A DNA stretch of 64,000 bases from Fidelibacterota bacterium (GCA_947476275.1 CANJPQ010000021.1:1-64000); one strand, 5' to 3'. Positions 1 through 8,807 are shown, counted from the first letter of the stretch. Notes: generated by a model not told the origin, from the sequence alone. Made by a program: numbers and translations.

Positions 1-33
1 ACGAATCTTGGCAATCGTCTCCACGACCAACAT
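1..33 (-). CDS. istA: IS21-family transposase IstA, N-terminal 11 residues only
   Basis: Read on the minus strand from an ATG at 33-31, the sequence gives MLVVETIAKIR, which matches the opening of many IS21-family IstA proteins: a VETI-x-KIR helix just before the DNA-binding helix-turn-helix. The gene continues past base 1, so neither the HTH nor the DDE catalytic domain is visible. A GGAGG ribosome-binding site sits 10 bases upstream inside a 7-bp hairpin (44-62). With so few residues this is recognition by pattern and cannot be confirmed inside the window. Confidence 0.6.
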   Translation of the reverse strand, partial: MLVVETIAKIR

Positions 34-43
34 CCCCACATGT

Positions 44-62
44 CCTCCGAGTTCATCGGAGG
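44..62 (-). promoter_or_regulatory. hairpin sequestering the istA ribosome-binding site
   Basis: On the minus strand CCTCCGA and TCGGAGG (7 bp, 5-nt loop) form a perfect stem. The 3' arm contains the GGAGG that would serve as Shine-Dalgarno for istA. In several IS elements such hairpins limit transposase translation from read-through transcripts. The fold is visible; the function is inferred by analogy. Confidence 0.5.
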
Positions 63-127
63 GCAGTCTGAACCCCTGCGTCTAAGGGGGGCCCTTTTGA
101 ATGCCGATCACCCCTTAAACGGGGTCC

Positions 128-571
128 TTATTCCATGCCGAAACACACCTCGGCGCCGAACTTCACTTCGTTGCGCATCCATGCCTTGAGCGCGCGATCG
201 GTCATCACGAACATCACGACTTCCGCTGTCTCCACGCCGATCTGCAGGCCGAAGGATCCGCCGCCCATGCCGTAAAAAGCCGGGTCGCTCCAGCCGCCGC
301 CGCGGGTGCGTGACATCAAGATGCTGTTGCCGCCTTCCGCGCCGAAGATGAAGCCACCCTTCACCAGCTGCGGCACCACCATCACGGCGCGCGCGCGGCC
401 GATCAGTTCGCCGGAATTTCCGAACTGGTTGTCGTGGCGCATGTCTTCCAGCACGGCGGTTGCGCGGTCGATCATCGATTGATGGCTCTGCGCCGCTTGG
501 GCACCTGGGATGGCACCGGTCGCACCGCACAGCAGCGCGGTCGTGAGCATAAAGCGGCGGGACATTGTCAT
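128..571 (-). pseudogene. SYLF-domain (YSC84-like) exported protein, 3' end lost to IS insertion
   Basis: This 147-residue reading starts with an export signal (SRRFML followed by a hydrophobic stretch and AQA, about residues 4-27; the paired Arg is Tat-like). It continues with a SYLF domain: a helix DRATAVLEDM, then RARAVMVVPQLVKGGF, a glycine-rich FGAEGGNSILMSR segment and GGGSFGLQIGVETAEVVMFV. Intact SYLF proteins carry about 40-70 more residues beginning with a KxGA-D/E-V strand. Here the reading reaches KFGAEV and then stops after five atypical residues, at the point where IS21-like sequence begins. It is probably an inactivated lipid-binding envelope protein. A short functional form cannot be excluded. 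Confidence 0.7.
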
Positions 572-915
572 AGGGGGGTAGCCTCAGGTTTGAGGGGGTA
601 GCCGACAGCAAGACGCTCAAGCCCCTGGTTTGTTGCGCGCGAAGCGCGAAGTTCGAACGGCCATGTCCGGCCAAACCGTGGACGCGCCCGACTATTTTTG
701 GCGTCCGATGCGGCGCAGCCACAAATCGTCACAAGCTACGTCAAGTCCAAAAAATATTTAGAAACAATGCGTTACACCCATAGCCCTGGTGGCGAGGCAG
801 GTCCCGCGCAAAGCGCCGATATGGTCGCTGTTTCCCATTCCCGCTATTCGCGCGCGGAAATGCTGAATTAACCTTGGGCGGTTGGGGATTTTCATTTTCA
901 GGGGGACTTTGCGCG
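572..915. promoter_or_regulatory. divergent intergenic region between SYLF gene and TonB receptor
   Basis: These 344 bases hold no plausible gene. Next to the SYLF start, the 10-mer GGGGGTAGCC occurs at 574-583 and again at 594-603, 20 bp (two helical turns) apart, with a CCTCA/TGAGG inverted repeat between them. This looks like a protein-binding arrangement over the SYLF leader. The middle is AT-rich (about 745-775) and is the likely promoter zone. No convincing sigma-70 pair was seen for either gene. Confidence 0.35.
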
Positions 916-3408
916 ATGACACGCCGTCCGTTGTTCACGGCCTTGCTTGCCACCACCGCGTTGTTTGGAATCATTCCAGCTGCCAACGCGCAGATTGAAG
1001 AAATCGTCGTCACCACGCGTAAGCGGGCGGAAAATCTTCAGGACGTTCCGATCGTCATCCAGGCGCTCACTGCCGAAACCATCGCCCGCAAAGGCATTGC
1101 GTCGATCGAGGACATAACCAAGTACACCCCCGGCGTGAGCCTTGAAGAAGGCTTCACCAAGCAGGACACACGAATCACGATTCGCGGCCTGTCGCCAACG
1201 CGCGGCCGCCAGAACGTCGCCGTTCTGAAGGACGACATCGATCTGTCCTCCGAAGCGATCGCCACCGCCGGCGGTTCGTTCTTCATCAACCCGCGCCTGT
1301 TCGACGTGGAACGCATCGAAGTGGTGAAGGGTCCGCACTCCGCTCTTTATGGGCGCTCCGCCTTCGCCGGCGCGATCAACTACATCACCAAGAAACCTGG
1401 CGACACGTTCGATGCGAATATCGGCGCCGAATTCGGCACGCACGGCAAACAGGAAGGTCGTCTCAGCGTCAGCGGCCCGGTCGTCACGGATAAGCTGTCG
1501 ATCGGCGTCAATGCCGCTGCGTGGAACTACAACGGCGAATACAAGAACACCGTCACCGGCCGCAATGTCGGCGGCTACGATGGTGCCGGCGGGTCCGCCA
1601 CCGCGGTATTCAAGCCGAACGACGTATTGAAGTTCACCTTGCGCGGCGAATACTCGAAGGATCACTTCGACACCGAAGCGCGCACCTTCATCTCTCCCAG
1701 CGCGGTATCTCTGACGCTGCCTGCGTCGGCGACGTTCCTCGCCCCATCGGGCAGCACCACGGCGGTCATTCCGTACACCGGCGTCATTCCCGACGCCGCT
1801 GGCCTGGCCCCGGTCCGGATGAGCGCCAATCCGCGGACGCCGGGCGTGGACTATCCCGGTACCGATCGCAAGCTGCGCTCGGTCTACCTGCGCAGTGAGG
1901 CGAACTTCGACCAGGTCTCGGTGATCTCGCTCACGTATTTTGCCAATAACGATGTCACGCAATTTACCGATACGTTGGCGCAAGGCGACGCGTCGACCGT
2001 GAACGCCATCCAGGAAACGCACTTCGTCACGAACAACAAAACTTGGAACCAGGATCTGCGCCTCCAGTCGAATGATGTGAACAGCCGCTTGAGCTGGTCG
2101 TTCGGCGGACTGTTCTGGAACGAGCGGACCCAACAGGAAGGGCAGAGCAACGTCTGCGCCTCGACGGTCGGAGGATGCGTCAATCTCTTGTCGGGTCTCG
2201 GCGTCAGCCGGGGATATTTCATTGTCCCCAATACCTACACACGCAACACCCATCACTACTCGATCTACGGCACCTTAAGCTTCAAGGTCACCGATGCGCT
2301 GTCGGTCGAAGCTGAGGCCCGCAAGGTGTGGGAGACCGAACACATCAACGCGCCGATCACCAGCACGCTCATCGGCTGCGTGGGAGGTCAGCGGCTCATC
2401 GCGCCGCCGGGAACGCCAATCCGATGCATCGTGCCGGCGCCTCAAGGCACCACGCCGACGGTCACGGCCTACGGCAAGACCACCACGAAGGACGGATTCT
2501 GGACCCCGCGCGTCTCGGTCAACTACAAACTCAATCCCGACGTCATGGTCTACGTGTCCGCCGCCAACGGAAAGAAGCCGGCGGGCAGCTTGTCGCTCAC
2601 CGCGCCAACGCTTGTTGCCGGCACGGCCGATTTCACGGGCACCAAGTTCATCCAGGAAAAGCTGTGGGTCTATGAACTCGGCGCCAAGACGGAGCTGTTC
2701 GACAAGCGCGTTCGCTTGAACGGCGACGTCTACTACCAGTCCTTCAAGAACAAGCAGGAAACCGGCACGCGTACCGGGGCTGATGGCCTGCCCATCCCAG
2801 GCTCCGGCTTCGCCGAAAAGGCCCGCACCTGGGGCTTCGAGGCGGACGGCACATTCCTCCTCAACGAACATTTGGTGCTGACAGCGGGCTATTCCTATAT
2901 CGATGCCAAATACCAGACGTTCAACTTGCAGCAGACGACCTTGTCCAACATCGCGTTGGCTGGGAACTGCACGCGTCCAAACGCCACGGCGAACTACTGC
3001 GTCGTCAACTACAGCGGCAAGTCACTGGTGTTGTCGCCGAAGCACTCGTTCAACATCGGCGGCGAATATCGCGCGCCGGTCGGCAACGATCTGGACGTCG
3101 TGATCGACGTCGATACCAAATATATGGGCAAGCGCTTCGCCGACGTTGCCAACGCGACGATCCTGAACTCCTACTGGGTCGCGGATCTGCGCGTAGGTCT
3201 CCAGGCACCGAAATGGTCGATCACGGCTTATTGCGACAACGTGACCGACAACGACACGCTGAAGTCAGGCATCGTCAACCTGCCTGACTTCAACACCGGC
3301 TTCATCTCGGGCGGCGTTGCGCCCCAGTCGCCGGGCCTTGCGAGCGGTACCTTGGCCAGCCTGCCTGAAAAGCGGCAGTTCGGCGTCCGCGCCAGCTACA
3401 AGTTCTAA
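916..3408 (+). CDS. TonB-dependent outer-membrane receptor
   Basis: An 830-residue outer-membrane transporter that takes up a ligand by energy transfer from TonB. A signal peptide (residues 1-25, cleavage after ANA) precedes a TonB box of the IEEIVVTTRKR type. The plug domain covers roughly residues 40-165 (DVPIVIQALTAE, TRITIRGLSP, RIEVVKGPHSALYGRSAFAGAINYITKKP). A long beta-barrel ends in the usual aromatic residue (SYKF). I chose the ATG at 916, which follows a GGGGGA motif, over an upstream in-frame TTG at 874 because the signal peptide starts there. No ligand-specific neighbour is present, so the substrate is unknown; IEEIVVTTRKR-type receptors include many for plant or aromatic compounds. 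A terminator follows. Confidence 0.93.
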   Translation: MTRRPLFTALLATTALFGIIPAANAQIEEIVVTTRKRAENLQDVPIVIQALTAETIARKGIASIEDITKYTPGVSLEEGFTKQDTRITIRGLSPTRGRQNVAVLKDDIDLSSEAIATAGGSFFINPRLFDVERIEVVKGPHSALYGRSAFAGAINYITKKPGDTFDANIGAEFGTHGKQEGRLSVSGPVVTDKLSIGVNAAAWNYNGEYKNTVTGRNVGGYDGAGGSATAVFKPNDVLKFTLRGEYSKDHFDTEARTFISPSAVSLTLPASATFLAPSGSTTAVIPYTGVIPDAAGLAPVRMSANPRTPGVDYPGTDRKLRSVYLRSEANFDQVSVISLTYFANNDVTQFTDTLAQGDASTVNAIQETHFVTNNKTWNQDLRLQSNDVNSRLSWSFGGLFWNERTQQEGQSNVCASTVGGCVNLLSGLGVSRGYFIVPNTYTRNTHHYSIYGTLSFKVTDALSVEAEARKVWETEHINAPITSTLIGCVGGQRLIAPPGTPIRCIVPAPQGTTPTVTAYGKTTTKDGFWTPRVSVNYKLNPDVMVYVSAANGKKPAGSLSLTAPTLVAGTADFTGTKFIQEKLWVYELGAKTELFDKRVRLNGDVYYQSFKNKQETGTRTGADGLPIPGSGFAEKARTWGFEADGTFLLNEHLVLTAGYSYIDAKYQTFNLQQTTLSNIALAGNCTRPNATANYCVVNYSGKSLVLSPKHSFNIGGEYRAPVGNDLDVVIDVDTKYMGKRFADVANATILNSYWVADLRVGLQAPKWSITAYCDNVTDNDTLKSGIVNLPDFNTGFISGGVAPQSPGLASGTLASLPEKRQFGVRASYKF

Positions 3409-3432
3409 GCTGAGACGTCAGCAAACGAAGGC

Positions 3433-3465
3433 AACCCCCGGCCTCACACGAGGTCGGGGGTTTTG
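3433..3465. terminator. bidirectional rho-independent terminator
   Basis: A 12-bp stem (3433-3444 with 3451-3462, one G-T pair, 6-nt loop) flanked by A and T runs ends both the receptor gene and the convergent NADH dehydrogenase gene. It overlaps the last codons and stop of the latter. Confidence 0.85.
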
Positions 3466-4742
3466 CTTTGCGGCTCATTCAGCGGCCCCGTGATCAGCCG
3501 CGCGCCGCGCCGGAAGGTGAGGTAGGCGAGCGCCCAGTCGAGCGCCACGACAATGCGGTTGCGGAAACCGATCAGGAAATAAATGTGGGCGAAGCTCCAT
3601 AGCACCCACGCAATGAACCCCGACATCCGCATCCAGCCCAGGTCGATCAGCGCGGCCTTGCGTCCCACTGTCGCCCAGTTGCCGACGTCGAGATAGCGGA
3701 ACGGCCTTGCGGCGGTCTCGCCGTTGATGCGCGCCTTCAGCACGCGCGCGACATATTTTCCTTGTTGTTTGGCCACGGCGGCGATGCCCGGCCAGGCATT
3801 GGTGGCAACCTTCGCGGTATCGCCGATCACGAAGATCTCGGAGTGCCCGGGCAGGGTGAGATCCGTGCCCACCAGCACGCGCCCGACCTTGTCGCAATCC
3901 GCGCCCAGCCATCGCGCAGCAGGGGAGGCCTGCACGCCGGCCGCCCACAGAATTGTCGCCGCCGCGATCCTGTCGCCGCCGACTGTCACGCCGTCGGCGT
4001 CGCATGCCGAAACCGCCGCCCCGCAGCGCACCTCAACGCCTAGCTGCGTCAGCGCTTGTGTCGCCTTGGCCGATAGGTTCGCCGGGAACGACGCGAGGAT
4101 ACGTGGACCCGCCTCGATCAGCACGATGCGCGCCCGCAGCGGATTGATGCGCCTGAAGTCCGCCACCAAGGCCCGGCGCGCCAGTTCGGCGATCGCCCCG
4201 GCTAGTTCAACGCCGGTGGCGCCGCCGCCAACAATGGCGAAGGTCAACTGCGCCTGTGCGGTGGACTCGTCGCGCGCCATCTCCGCCCGCTCAAAGGCAA
4301 TCAAAATCCGGCGGCGGATCGCAGTCGCATCCTCAATGGTCTTCAGGCCGGGAGCGAAGGCCTCCCACGCGTCATGGCCGAAGTAGGCATGGGTTGCCCC
4401 GGTGGCGATGATCAGAACGTCATAGGGGATACGCGTCGTGCGGAGCACAACCTCTCGCCGCGCCATGTCGACGCCGGTCACCTCGTCCAGGTACACGGTC
4501 ACGTCGCGCCGGTCGTGAAAGATGTTGCGGATCGGTGCGGCGATATCGGCGGGCGACAGGCCGGCGGTTGCCACCTGATACAGCAGGGGTTGGAACAGGT
4601 GATGATTGCGCCGATCGATCAGCGTGATGTCGGCGCCCGCGTTCCGCAGGCCGACAACCGCGTTCAGCCCGCCGAACCCCGCGCCGATCACGACGACGCG
4701 CAGCCGTGGCCCGGAAGGTGTTGATTGCGTGTGTTGCTCCAC
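3444..4742 (-). CDS. ndh: type II NADH dehydrogenase (NAD(P)/FAD-dependent oxidoreductase)
   Basis: 432 residues. This membrane-associated flavoprotein oxidises NADH and reduces quinone without pumping protons. An FAD-binding GAGFGG motif lies near residue 20 and the second Rossmann motif (FAIVGGGATGVELAGAIAELA) near residue 165. The pattern LWAAGVQAS is followed by a G-D dyad (FVIGDTAKV). The C-terminal 70 residues contain amphipathic hydrophobic helices (FIAWVLWSFAHIYFLIGFRNR) that anchor type II enzymes to the membrane. The start is GTG at 4742; no strong Shine-Dalgarno is visible. It is divergent from glutathione peroxidase with only 57 bases between, which suggests a shared promoter region and a redox theme. 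Confidence 0.9.
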   Translation of the reverse strand: MEQHTQSTPSGPRLRVVVIGAGFGGLNAVVGLRNAGADITLIDRRNHHLFQPLLYQVATAGLSPADIAAPIRNIFHDRRDVTVYLDEVTGVDMARREVVLRTTRIPYDVLIIATGATHAYFGHDAWEAFAPGLKTIEDATAIRRRILIAFERAEMARDESTAQAQLTFAIVGGGATGVELAGAIAELARRALVADFRRINPLRARIVLIEAGPRILASFPANLSAKATQALTQLGVEVRCGAAVSACDADGVTVGGDRIAAATILWAAGVQASPAARWLGADCDKVGRVLVGTDLTLPGHSEIFVIGDTAKVATNAWPGIAAVAKQQGKYVARVLKARINGETAARPFRYLDVGNWATVGRKAALIDLGWMRMSGFIAWVLWSFAHIYFLIGFRNRIVVALDWALAYLTFRRGARLITGPLNEPQSKTPDLV

Positions 4743-4799
4743 AAGGCGAGAGCATGATCAAATCCCCCGTCTCGTCAACCGCCTGTGATTTAACGTTTC

Positions 4800-5288
4800 A
4801 TGCCCGACACAAGCCTCTCTGCTTTCACGCTCAAAGACATCAACGGCCGCAACTTTCCCTTGGCGCAGTTCGCCGGGCGTCCAGTCGTGATCGCCAATAC
4901 CGCCTCGGCCTGCGGCTTCACCCCGCAATATGCTGGGCTGCAACAGCTCTGGCAGGATCGGCGGCATGACGGGTTGGTGGTCATCGGCGTGCCCAGCAAC
5001 GATTTCGGCGGTCAGGAGCCCGGCGATCACGCGGCCATATCGACCTTCTGCGAACGCAACTTCGGCATCGATTTTCCGCTGACGGAGAAGGTGCACGTGA
5101 CCGGCGACGCGGCGCATCCTCTATTCAAATGGCTTGGCGCCGAAGCCGGGTTCCTCGGCCGCCCGCGCTGGAACTTCTACAAATACCTGATCGGCCGCGA
5201 CGGCCTGATGAAGGATTGGTTCGCCAGTCCGACCGCGCCGGGCACGGGCCGCTTCCGGCGCGCCGTGGACCGGATCATCTCCCAATGA
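4800..5288 (+). CDS. glutathione peroxidase (cysteine type)
   Basis: 162 residues, the normal size for the bacterial GPx/BsaA family of thiol peroxidases that reduce hydroperoxides with glutathione or thioredoxin. The catalytic tetrad is visible: Cys38 in NTASACGFTPQY, Gln72 in GGQEPG, and Trp124-Asn125 in RWNFYKYL. The peroxidatic residue is Cys, not selenocysteine. No signal peptide is present, so it is cytoplasmic. It ends in the terminator hairpin shared with the convergent BI-1 gene. Confidence 0.92.
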   Translation: MPDTSLSAFTLKDINGRNFPLAQFAGRPVVIANTASACGFTPQYAGLQQLWQDRRHDGLVVIGVPSNDFGGQEPGDHAAISTFCERNFGIDFPLTEKVHVTGDAAHPLFKWLGAEAGFLGRPRWNFYKYLIGRDGLMKDWFASPTAPGTGRFRRAVDRIISQ

Positions 5289-5316
5289 AAAAGGGCCCAT
5301 CTTTCGATGGGCCCTT
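5288..5316 (-). terminator. rho-independent terminator of the BI-1 gene
   Basis: A perfect 11-bp stem (5291-5301 with 5306-5316, 4-nt loop) is followed on the minus strand by five U residues. On the plus strand it also closes the glutathione peroxidase gene, but with a weaker T tract. Confidence 0.88.
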
Positions 5317-5340
5317 CCTCGTTCTGATCATCAACGTCGC

Positions 5341-6093
5341 TTAGCGGCGATCGCCCATGAGCGACATCAGCAGCTGGAACAGGTTCACGAAGTTGAGGTA
5401 CAGGCCCACAGCGCCCAGGATGGACGAGTGTTCCTCCACGCTCGAACCGCCCACCGCATAGTAGGTGCGCTTCAGGTTCTGGGTGTCATAGGCGGTCAGG
5501 CCGGCGAACACGATCACACCCACCACCGAGATGACGAACTGCATCATGCTCGAGGCGAGGAAGATGTTGATCAGGCTCGCGACCAGCACACCGATCAGGC
5601 CCATCACCAGGAAGCTGCGGAAGCCCGTCAGGTCACGCTTGGTGGAATAGCCGTAGAGGCTAAGACCACCGAACGCGATCGCGGTGACGAAGAACGTGCG
5701 GGCCACCGACGCGCCGGTATAGGCCAGCAACGGCACCGTTAGGCCCACGCCCATCAGCGTCACGAACGCCCAGTACATCGTCTTCAGCGTGCCGATCTGG
5801 CGATTGGCATTCATGAAGAAGATCATGCCGATCGGCGCCAGCATGGCGACAAAGCCAAGCGCGCTGTAGCCGACGCGGCCGTTCTGCGTGGTGAAGAACA
5901 CCTCGCGCAGTCCGGTGTTCGCCACCAACAAAGCGACGACGCCGGACAGCAGCAGGCCCGAAGCCATGTAGTTGTAAACGCCCAGCAGATACTTCCGCAG
6001 GCCAAGATCCATCTCGCCCGAAGCGGCGCCAGCCCAGCTTTGCGGCTGGGCGTAGCCGTCATCCAGGGGTCTGCGCTCGGTTTCAAAAGCCAT
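5341..6093 (-). CDS. Bax inhibitor-1 / YccA family membrane protein
   Basis: 250 residues. After a 30-residue cytoplasmic N-terminus there are about seven transmembrane segments (for example LLGVYNYMASGLLLSGVVALL, YSALGFVAMLAPIGMIFF, MMQFVISVVGVIVFAGLTAYDTQ). The family signature GLTAYDTQ near the C-terminus carries the conserved di-aspartyl region. Members are proton-sensitive calcium channels or FtsH modulators; the bacterial role here is unknown. The gene stands alone, with its own predicted promoter, a hairpin in the leader and a strong terminator. Confidence 0.9.
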   Translation of the reverse strand: MAFETERRPLDDGYAQPQSWAGAASGEMDLGLRKYLLGVYNYMASGLLLSGVVALLVANTGLREVFFTTQNGRVGYSALGFVAMLAPIGMIFFMNANRQIGTLKTMYWAFVTLMGVGLTVPLLAYTGASVARTFFVTAIAFGGLSLYGYSTKRDLTGFRSFLVMGLIGVLVASLINIFLASSMMQFVISVVGVIVFAGLTAYDTQNLKRTYYAVGGSSVEEHSSILGAVGLYLNFVNLFQLLMSLMGDRR

Positions 6094-6109
6094 TTGGTTC
6101 CTCTCATGA

Positions 6110-6174
6110 AAAACCCTCGCGCGCGAGGTCCGCGTGCGTGGAAGCTATATTGGGAGCAACGGCTCGCCACGCAA
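6110..6174 (-). promoter_or_regulatory. predicted promoter and leader hairpin of the BI-1 gene
   Basis: On the minus strand a -35-like TTGCGT (6174-6169) and a -10-like ATATAG (6150-6145) are 18 bp apart. Between the implied start site and the BI-1 start codon lies a 14-bp palindrome CCTCGCGCGCGAGG (6115-6128) followed directly by GTTTTT. A terminator-shaped hairpin inside the 5' leader suggests attenuation, or alternatively the end of the upstream ABC transcript. Confidence 0.4.
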
Positions 6175-6268
6175 CCGAAATCGGCGTGAATGGCAGTGGT
6201 GTAACGTGGCTGCAGCTTAAATTTCGCCTGTTCTCACAAGGACTTGATTGCCCACCATGAGAATAGGT

Positions 6269-8806
6269 CTATTCATTGCGCAGCAGCGGTGCGGCCTTGG
6301 TGCCAAGCGCCCGCCACGTCCCTGAAAAACCCGCTGCCAAGGTGACGAACACGCAAGCCACGATCACCTCGACAGCAAGGGCGACGTCCATCTCCCAGGG
6401 AATCTTCATCAAATTGGTGACGATGGCCCAGGCCGACAGCGTCCCGACACAGGCCGCGATGATCCCGGTGGCCAGCCCCAACAAGCAGTATTCGAATACG
6501 AACGCCCGCAGGATGTCGCCGCGGGTCGCGCCCAGCACCTTCAGCACCACCGCTTCGTAGATGCGCCGGCTATGTCCTGCGGCAATCGCGCCGGCCAGCA
6601 CCAGGGCGCCTGCCGCCAAGGCAACGCTCGCCGTGACGCGCACCGCGACCGACAGCGATTCAAGCACATCGCGCACCATCTCCAGGGCCGCGCGCACCTG
6701 CACGACGGTGATGTTCGGCATGGCCTCCACCACTGCCTGCTCGATCTTATCCTCCGTCCCGGCGTCGGAATTCACCGTGGCGATATACATGCCCGGCGCG
6801 CCGGCCAGCGCGTTGGGAGAGAAGATCAGCGTGAAGTTCATGGCGCCCGATTGCCAGCGCACGTCGCGCAGGTTGGCGATCTTGGCGGTGATCTCCCGGC
6901 CGAGAATATCGACCGACAGGGAATCGCCCAGCCCGAGGCGCAAACCCTTGGCGACCGCGTCATCGAGCGAGACGAGATTTTCACCGCTGTGATCCGGCGG
7001 CCACCAGTCGCCGGAAACGACCTTCGCATTGTCCGGCAAGGTCGCGCTTTGACTCAAGCCGCGCTCGCCGCGCACCGCCCACCGCGCATCAGAATCGACT
7101 TGCGCCTGTTCGACCGCAACGCCGTTCAACTTCGTGATGCGGCCGCGGATCATCGAGGCGGCGGTCACTTTGTGAACCCCCGGGACGGCGCCGACCAGCT
7201 TGGTGAACTCTTCTGTTTGGCTCGGCTGGATGTCGATGAAGAACATGCTCGGCGCATCGCTCGGCAAACCAGTACTGATGCGCGCGTTGAGGTTGGTCTG
7301 CAGCAGCGCAATCGCCACCAGCACCGAAAGCCCCAGGCCCAGCGACAGAACCACCGCCGTTGTCGGCGCGCCGGGGCGGTACAGGTTTGCCAGGGCCAAT
7401 CGCAGCGACGGTCGCCCTGCCGTGAACCCGCGGCGATTGGTCACAAGCCGTGTCGCAAGGCGCATCACGCCGCTCGCTGCAGCCCGGAACAGTCCGAGCG
7501 ACACCGCAGCCCCGGCCACGAAGTATACGGCGAAGCGCGGATTCTCCGCCGTCAGGATGGTATAGCCGGCCAAGGCGCAAGCCAGCAGCACCAGGGCCGC
7601 GATATAGCGCAGCGGCGGCCGGCCCCGCTGTACCAGCGCGTTGCGGAACAGGGCGACCGGCGGAATGTCGCGGGCGCGGGCCAGCGGCCACAGCGCGAAG
7701 ACCGCCGCACTCAACACGCCGAACACCGCGGCGCGGAACAGGGCCGTGGGATACACGCCCAGTTGGGCCTTCACCGGCAGCAGATCGCCGATGAAATACA
7801 GCGCGACCGGGGCCACCGTTGCGGCCATGATGAGGCCGATGGCGATCCCGCCGAGGGCGAGGATGCCGATCTGGATCGCATACATCGCAAACACGACACC
7901 CGCCGGTGCGCCCAGGCATTTCAACGTCGCGATGGTGGTCATGCGCCCGTTGAGATAGGCCGACACCGCATTCGCCACACCGATGCCGCCGGTCAGCAGC
8001 GCGGTCATGCCCACCAGCGTCAGGAACAGGGTCACGTTGTCGAGGAAGGTCTCGATTCCTTGCGCGGCTTGCGATAGCCCGCGCAGACGCCAGCCCGCGT
8101 CCGGAAACTGCTTGGTCAGGCGCTCACGCAAGGCGTCTGCCGTTTCCTTGCCGGTGACGCGTATGTTGTAGACGTGGGTCAGGAAGCTGCCGGTCTGTAC
8201 CAGGTCGGTCGCCGGCAGCGCGTCAGTGGAAATCAACACCCGCGGCCCGGATGTCGTGGGCGTTACCAGGCGATCGGGCTCCGCGGTGATTACGCCGCGC
8301 ACTTGCAGGGTCGCATCGCCGACTTTTATCCGATCGCCGACCTTCACCTTCAACCGTGTCAGCAGCGACGGTTCGATCACCGTCCCCCACACGCCGTCGC
8401 GATTTGCCAGCAGATCGCTCAGGGTGCCTGGCGTCTGGAACGTCACCGCGCCGTAAAGCGGATAGGCCCGATCGACGGCCTTCAACTCAACCAGGCTCCG
8501 CGCGGTTACCGCCTCTGCGGCATCCTCCGTACGCGCCATGCTGCGCAATTGCACTTGATAGCTGACGTTGCCGCCCGCGCGCATGGCGGCCAGCTTGGTC
8601 TCGTCCACCGGCCCATTCGAAAGCCGCGCCTGCAAATCCCCACCCAGGATCGGCTGCGCATTGGAGTCGATCCCGGCCTTCACGGATTCATTTAAGGACG
8701 CAGCCCCGCCGATCGCGGTCACGCCCAGTGCCAAGCACGCGAGGAAAATGCGAAACCCGCGCAAGCCGCCGCGCAGTTCCCGCAAGGCAAGACGAAGCGC
8801 CAGCAT
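6269..8806 (-). CDS. ABC transporter permease, YbbP-type (two FtsX domains)
   Basis: 845 residues. An N-terminal transmembrane helix (ACLALGVTAIGGAASL) is followed by a large periplasmic MacB_PCD-like domain and three helices (about 255-380). After a central hydrophobic region (about 400-500) comes a second periplasmic domain, and the last FtsX block (about 720-845) ends the protein. This 10-helix layout is that of YbbP rather than LolC/E or MacB. It is one base from the ATPase gene, so they are co-transcribed. With the ATPase and the adjacent esterase TesA it corresponds to the E. coli ybbA-ybbP/tesA locus, proposed to extract hydrophobic molecules from the inner membrane for TesA to hydrolyse. 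Confidence 0.88.
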   Translation of the reverse strand: MLALRLALRELRGGLRGFRIFLACLALGVTAIGGAASLNESVKAGIDSNAQPILGGDLQARLSNGPVDETKLAAMRAGGNVSYQVQLRSMARTEDAAEAVTARSLVELKAVDRAYPLYGAVTFQTPGTLSDLLANRDGVWGTVIEPSLLTRLKVKVGDRIKVGDATLQVRGVITAEPDRLVTPTTSGPRVLISTDALPATDLVQTGSFLTHVYNIRVTGKETADALRERLTKQFPDAGWRLRGLSQAAQGIETFLDNVTLFLTLVGMTALLTGGIGVANAVSAYLNGRMTTIATLKCLGAPAGVVFAMYAIQIGILALGGIAIGLIMAATVAPVALYFIGDLLPVKAQLGVYPTALFRAAVFGVLSAAVFALWPLARARDIPPVALFRNALVQRGRPPLRYIAALVLLACALAGYTILTAENPRFAVYFVAGAAVSLGLFRAAASGVMRLATRLVTNRRGFTAGRPSLRLALANLYRPGAPTTAVVLSLGLGLSVLVAIALLQTNLNARISTGLPSDAPSMFFIDIQPSQTEEFTKLVGAVPGVHKVTAASMIRGRITKLNGVAVEQAQVDSDARWAVRGERGLSQSATLPDNAKVVSGDWWPPDHSGENLVSLDDAVAKGLRLGLGDSLSVDILGREITAKIANLRDVRWQSGAMNFTLIFSPNALAGAPGMYIATVNSDAGTEDKIEQAVVEAMPNITVVQVRAALEMVRDVLESLSVAVRVTASVALAAGALVLAGAIAAGHSRRIYEAVVLKVLGATRGDILRAFVFEYCLLGLATGIIAACVGTLSAWAIVTNLMKIPWEMDVALAVEVIVACVFVTLAAGFSGTWRALGTKAAPLLRNE

Positions 8807-8807
8807 G

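Larger units (their letters stand above)
1..147 (-). mobile_element. end of an IS21-family insertion sequence (partial, runs off left edge)
   Basis: The minus strand of bases 1-33 reads as the N-terminus of an IS21-type IstA transposase. The neighbouring SYLF gene loses its family-typical reading just inside base 148 and stops at 128-130. Between them are short non-coding GC-rich inverted and direct motifs, as expected for an IS end. IS21 elements usually begin with TG; a TG lies at 145-144 on the minus strand, so I place the terminus at about 145-147, to within a few bases. The rest of the element (istA, istB, other end) is outside the window. That this is an IS21 end is inferred from 11 residues plus the disrupted neighbour. 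Confidence 0.65.

Noticed and set aside
898-2256. Long open frames antisense to the TonB receptor and many other genes
   Set aside because: They lack family motifs, have no ribosome-binding sites and mirror the codon bias of GC-rich genes on the other strand.
5291-5316. Palindrome after glutathione peroxidase as an operator
   Set aside because: The 11-bp stem, 4-nt loop and adjacent U run are those of an intrinsic terminator, which explains it fully.
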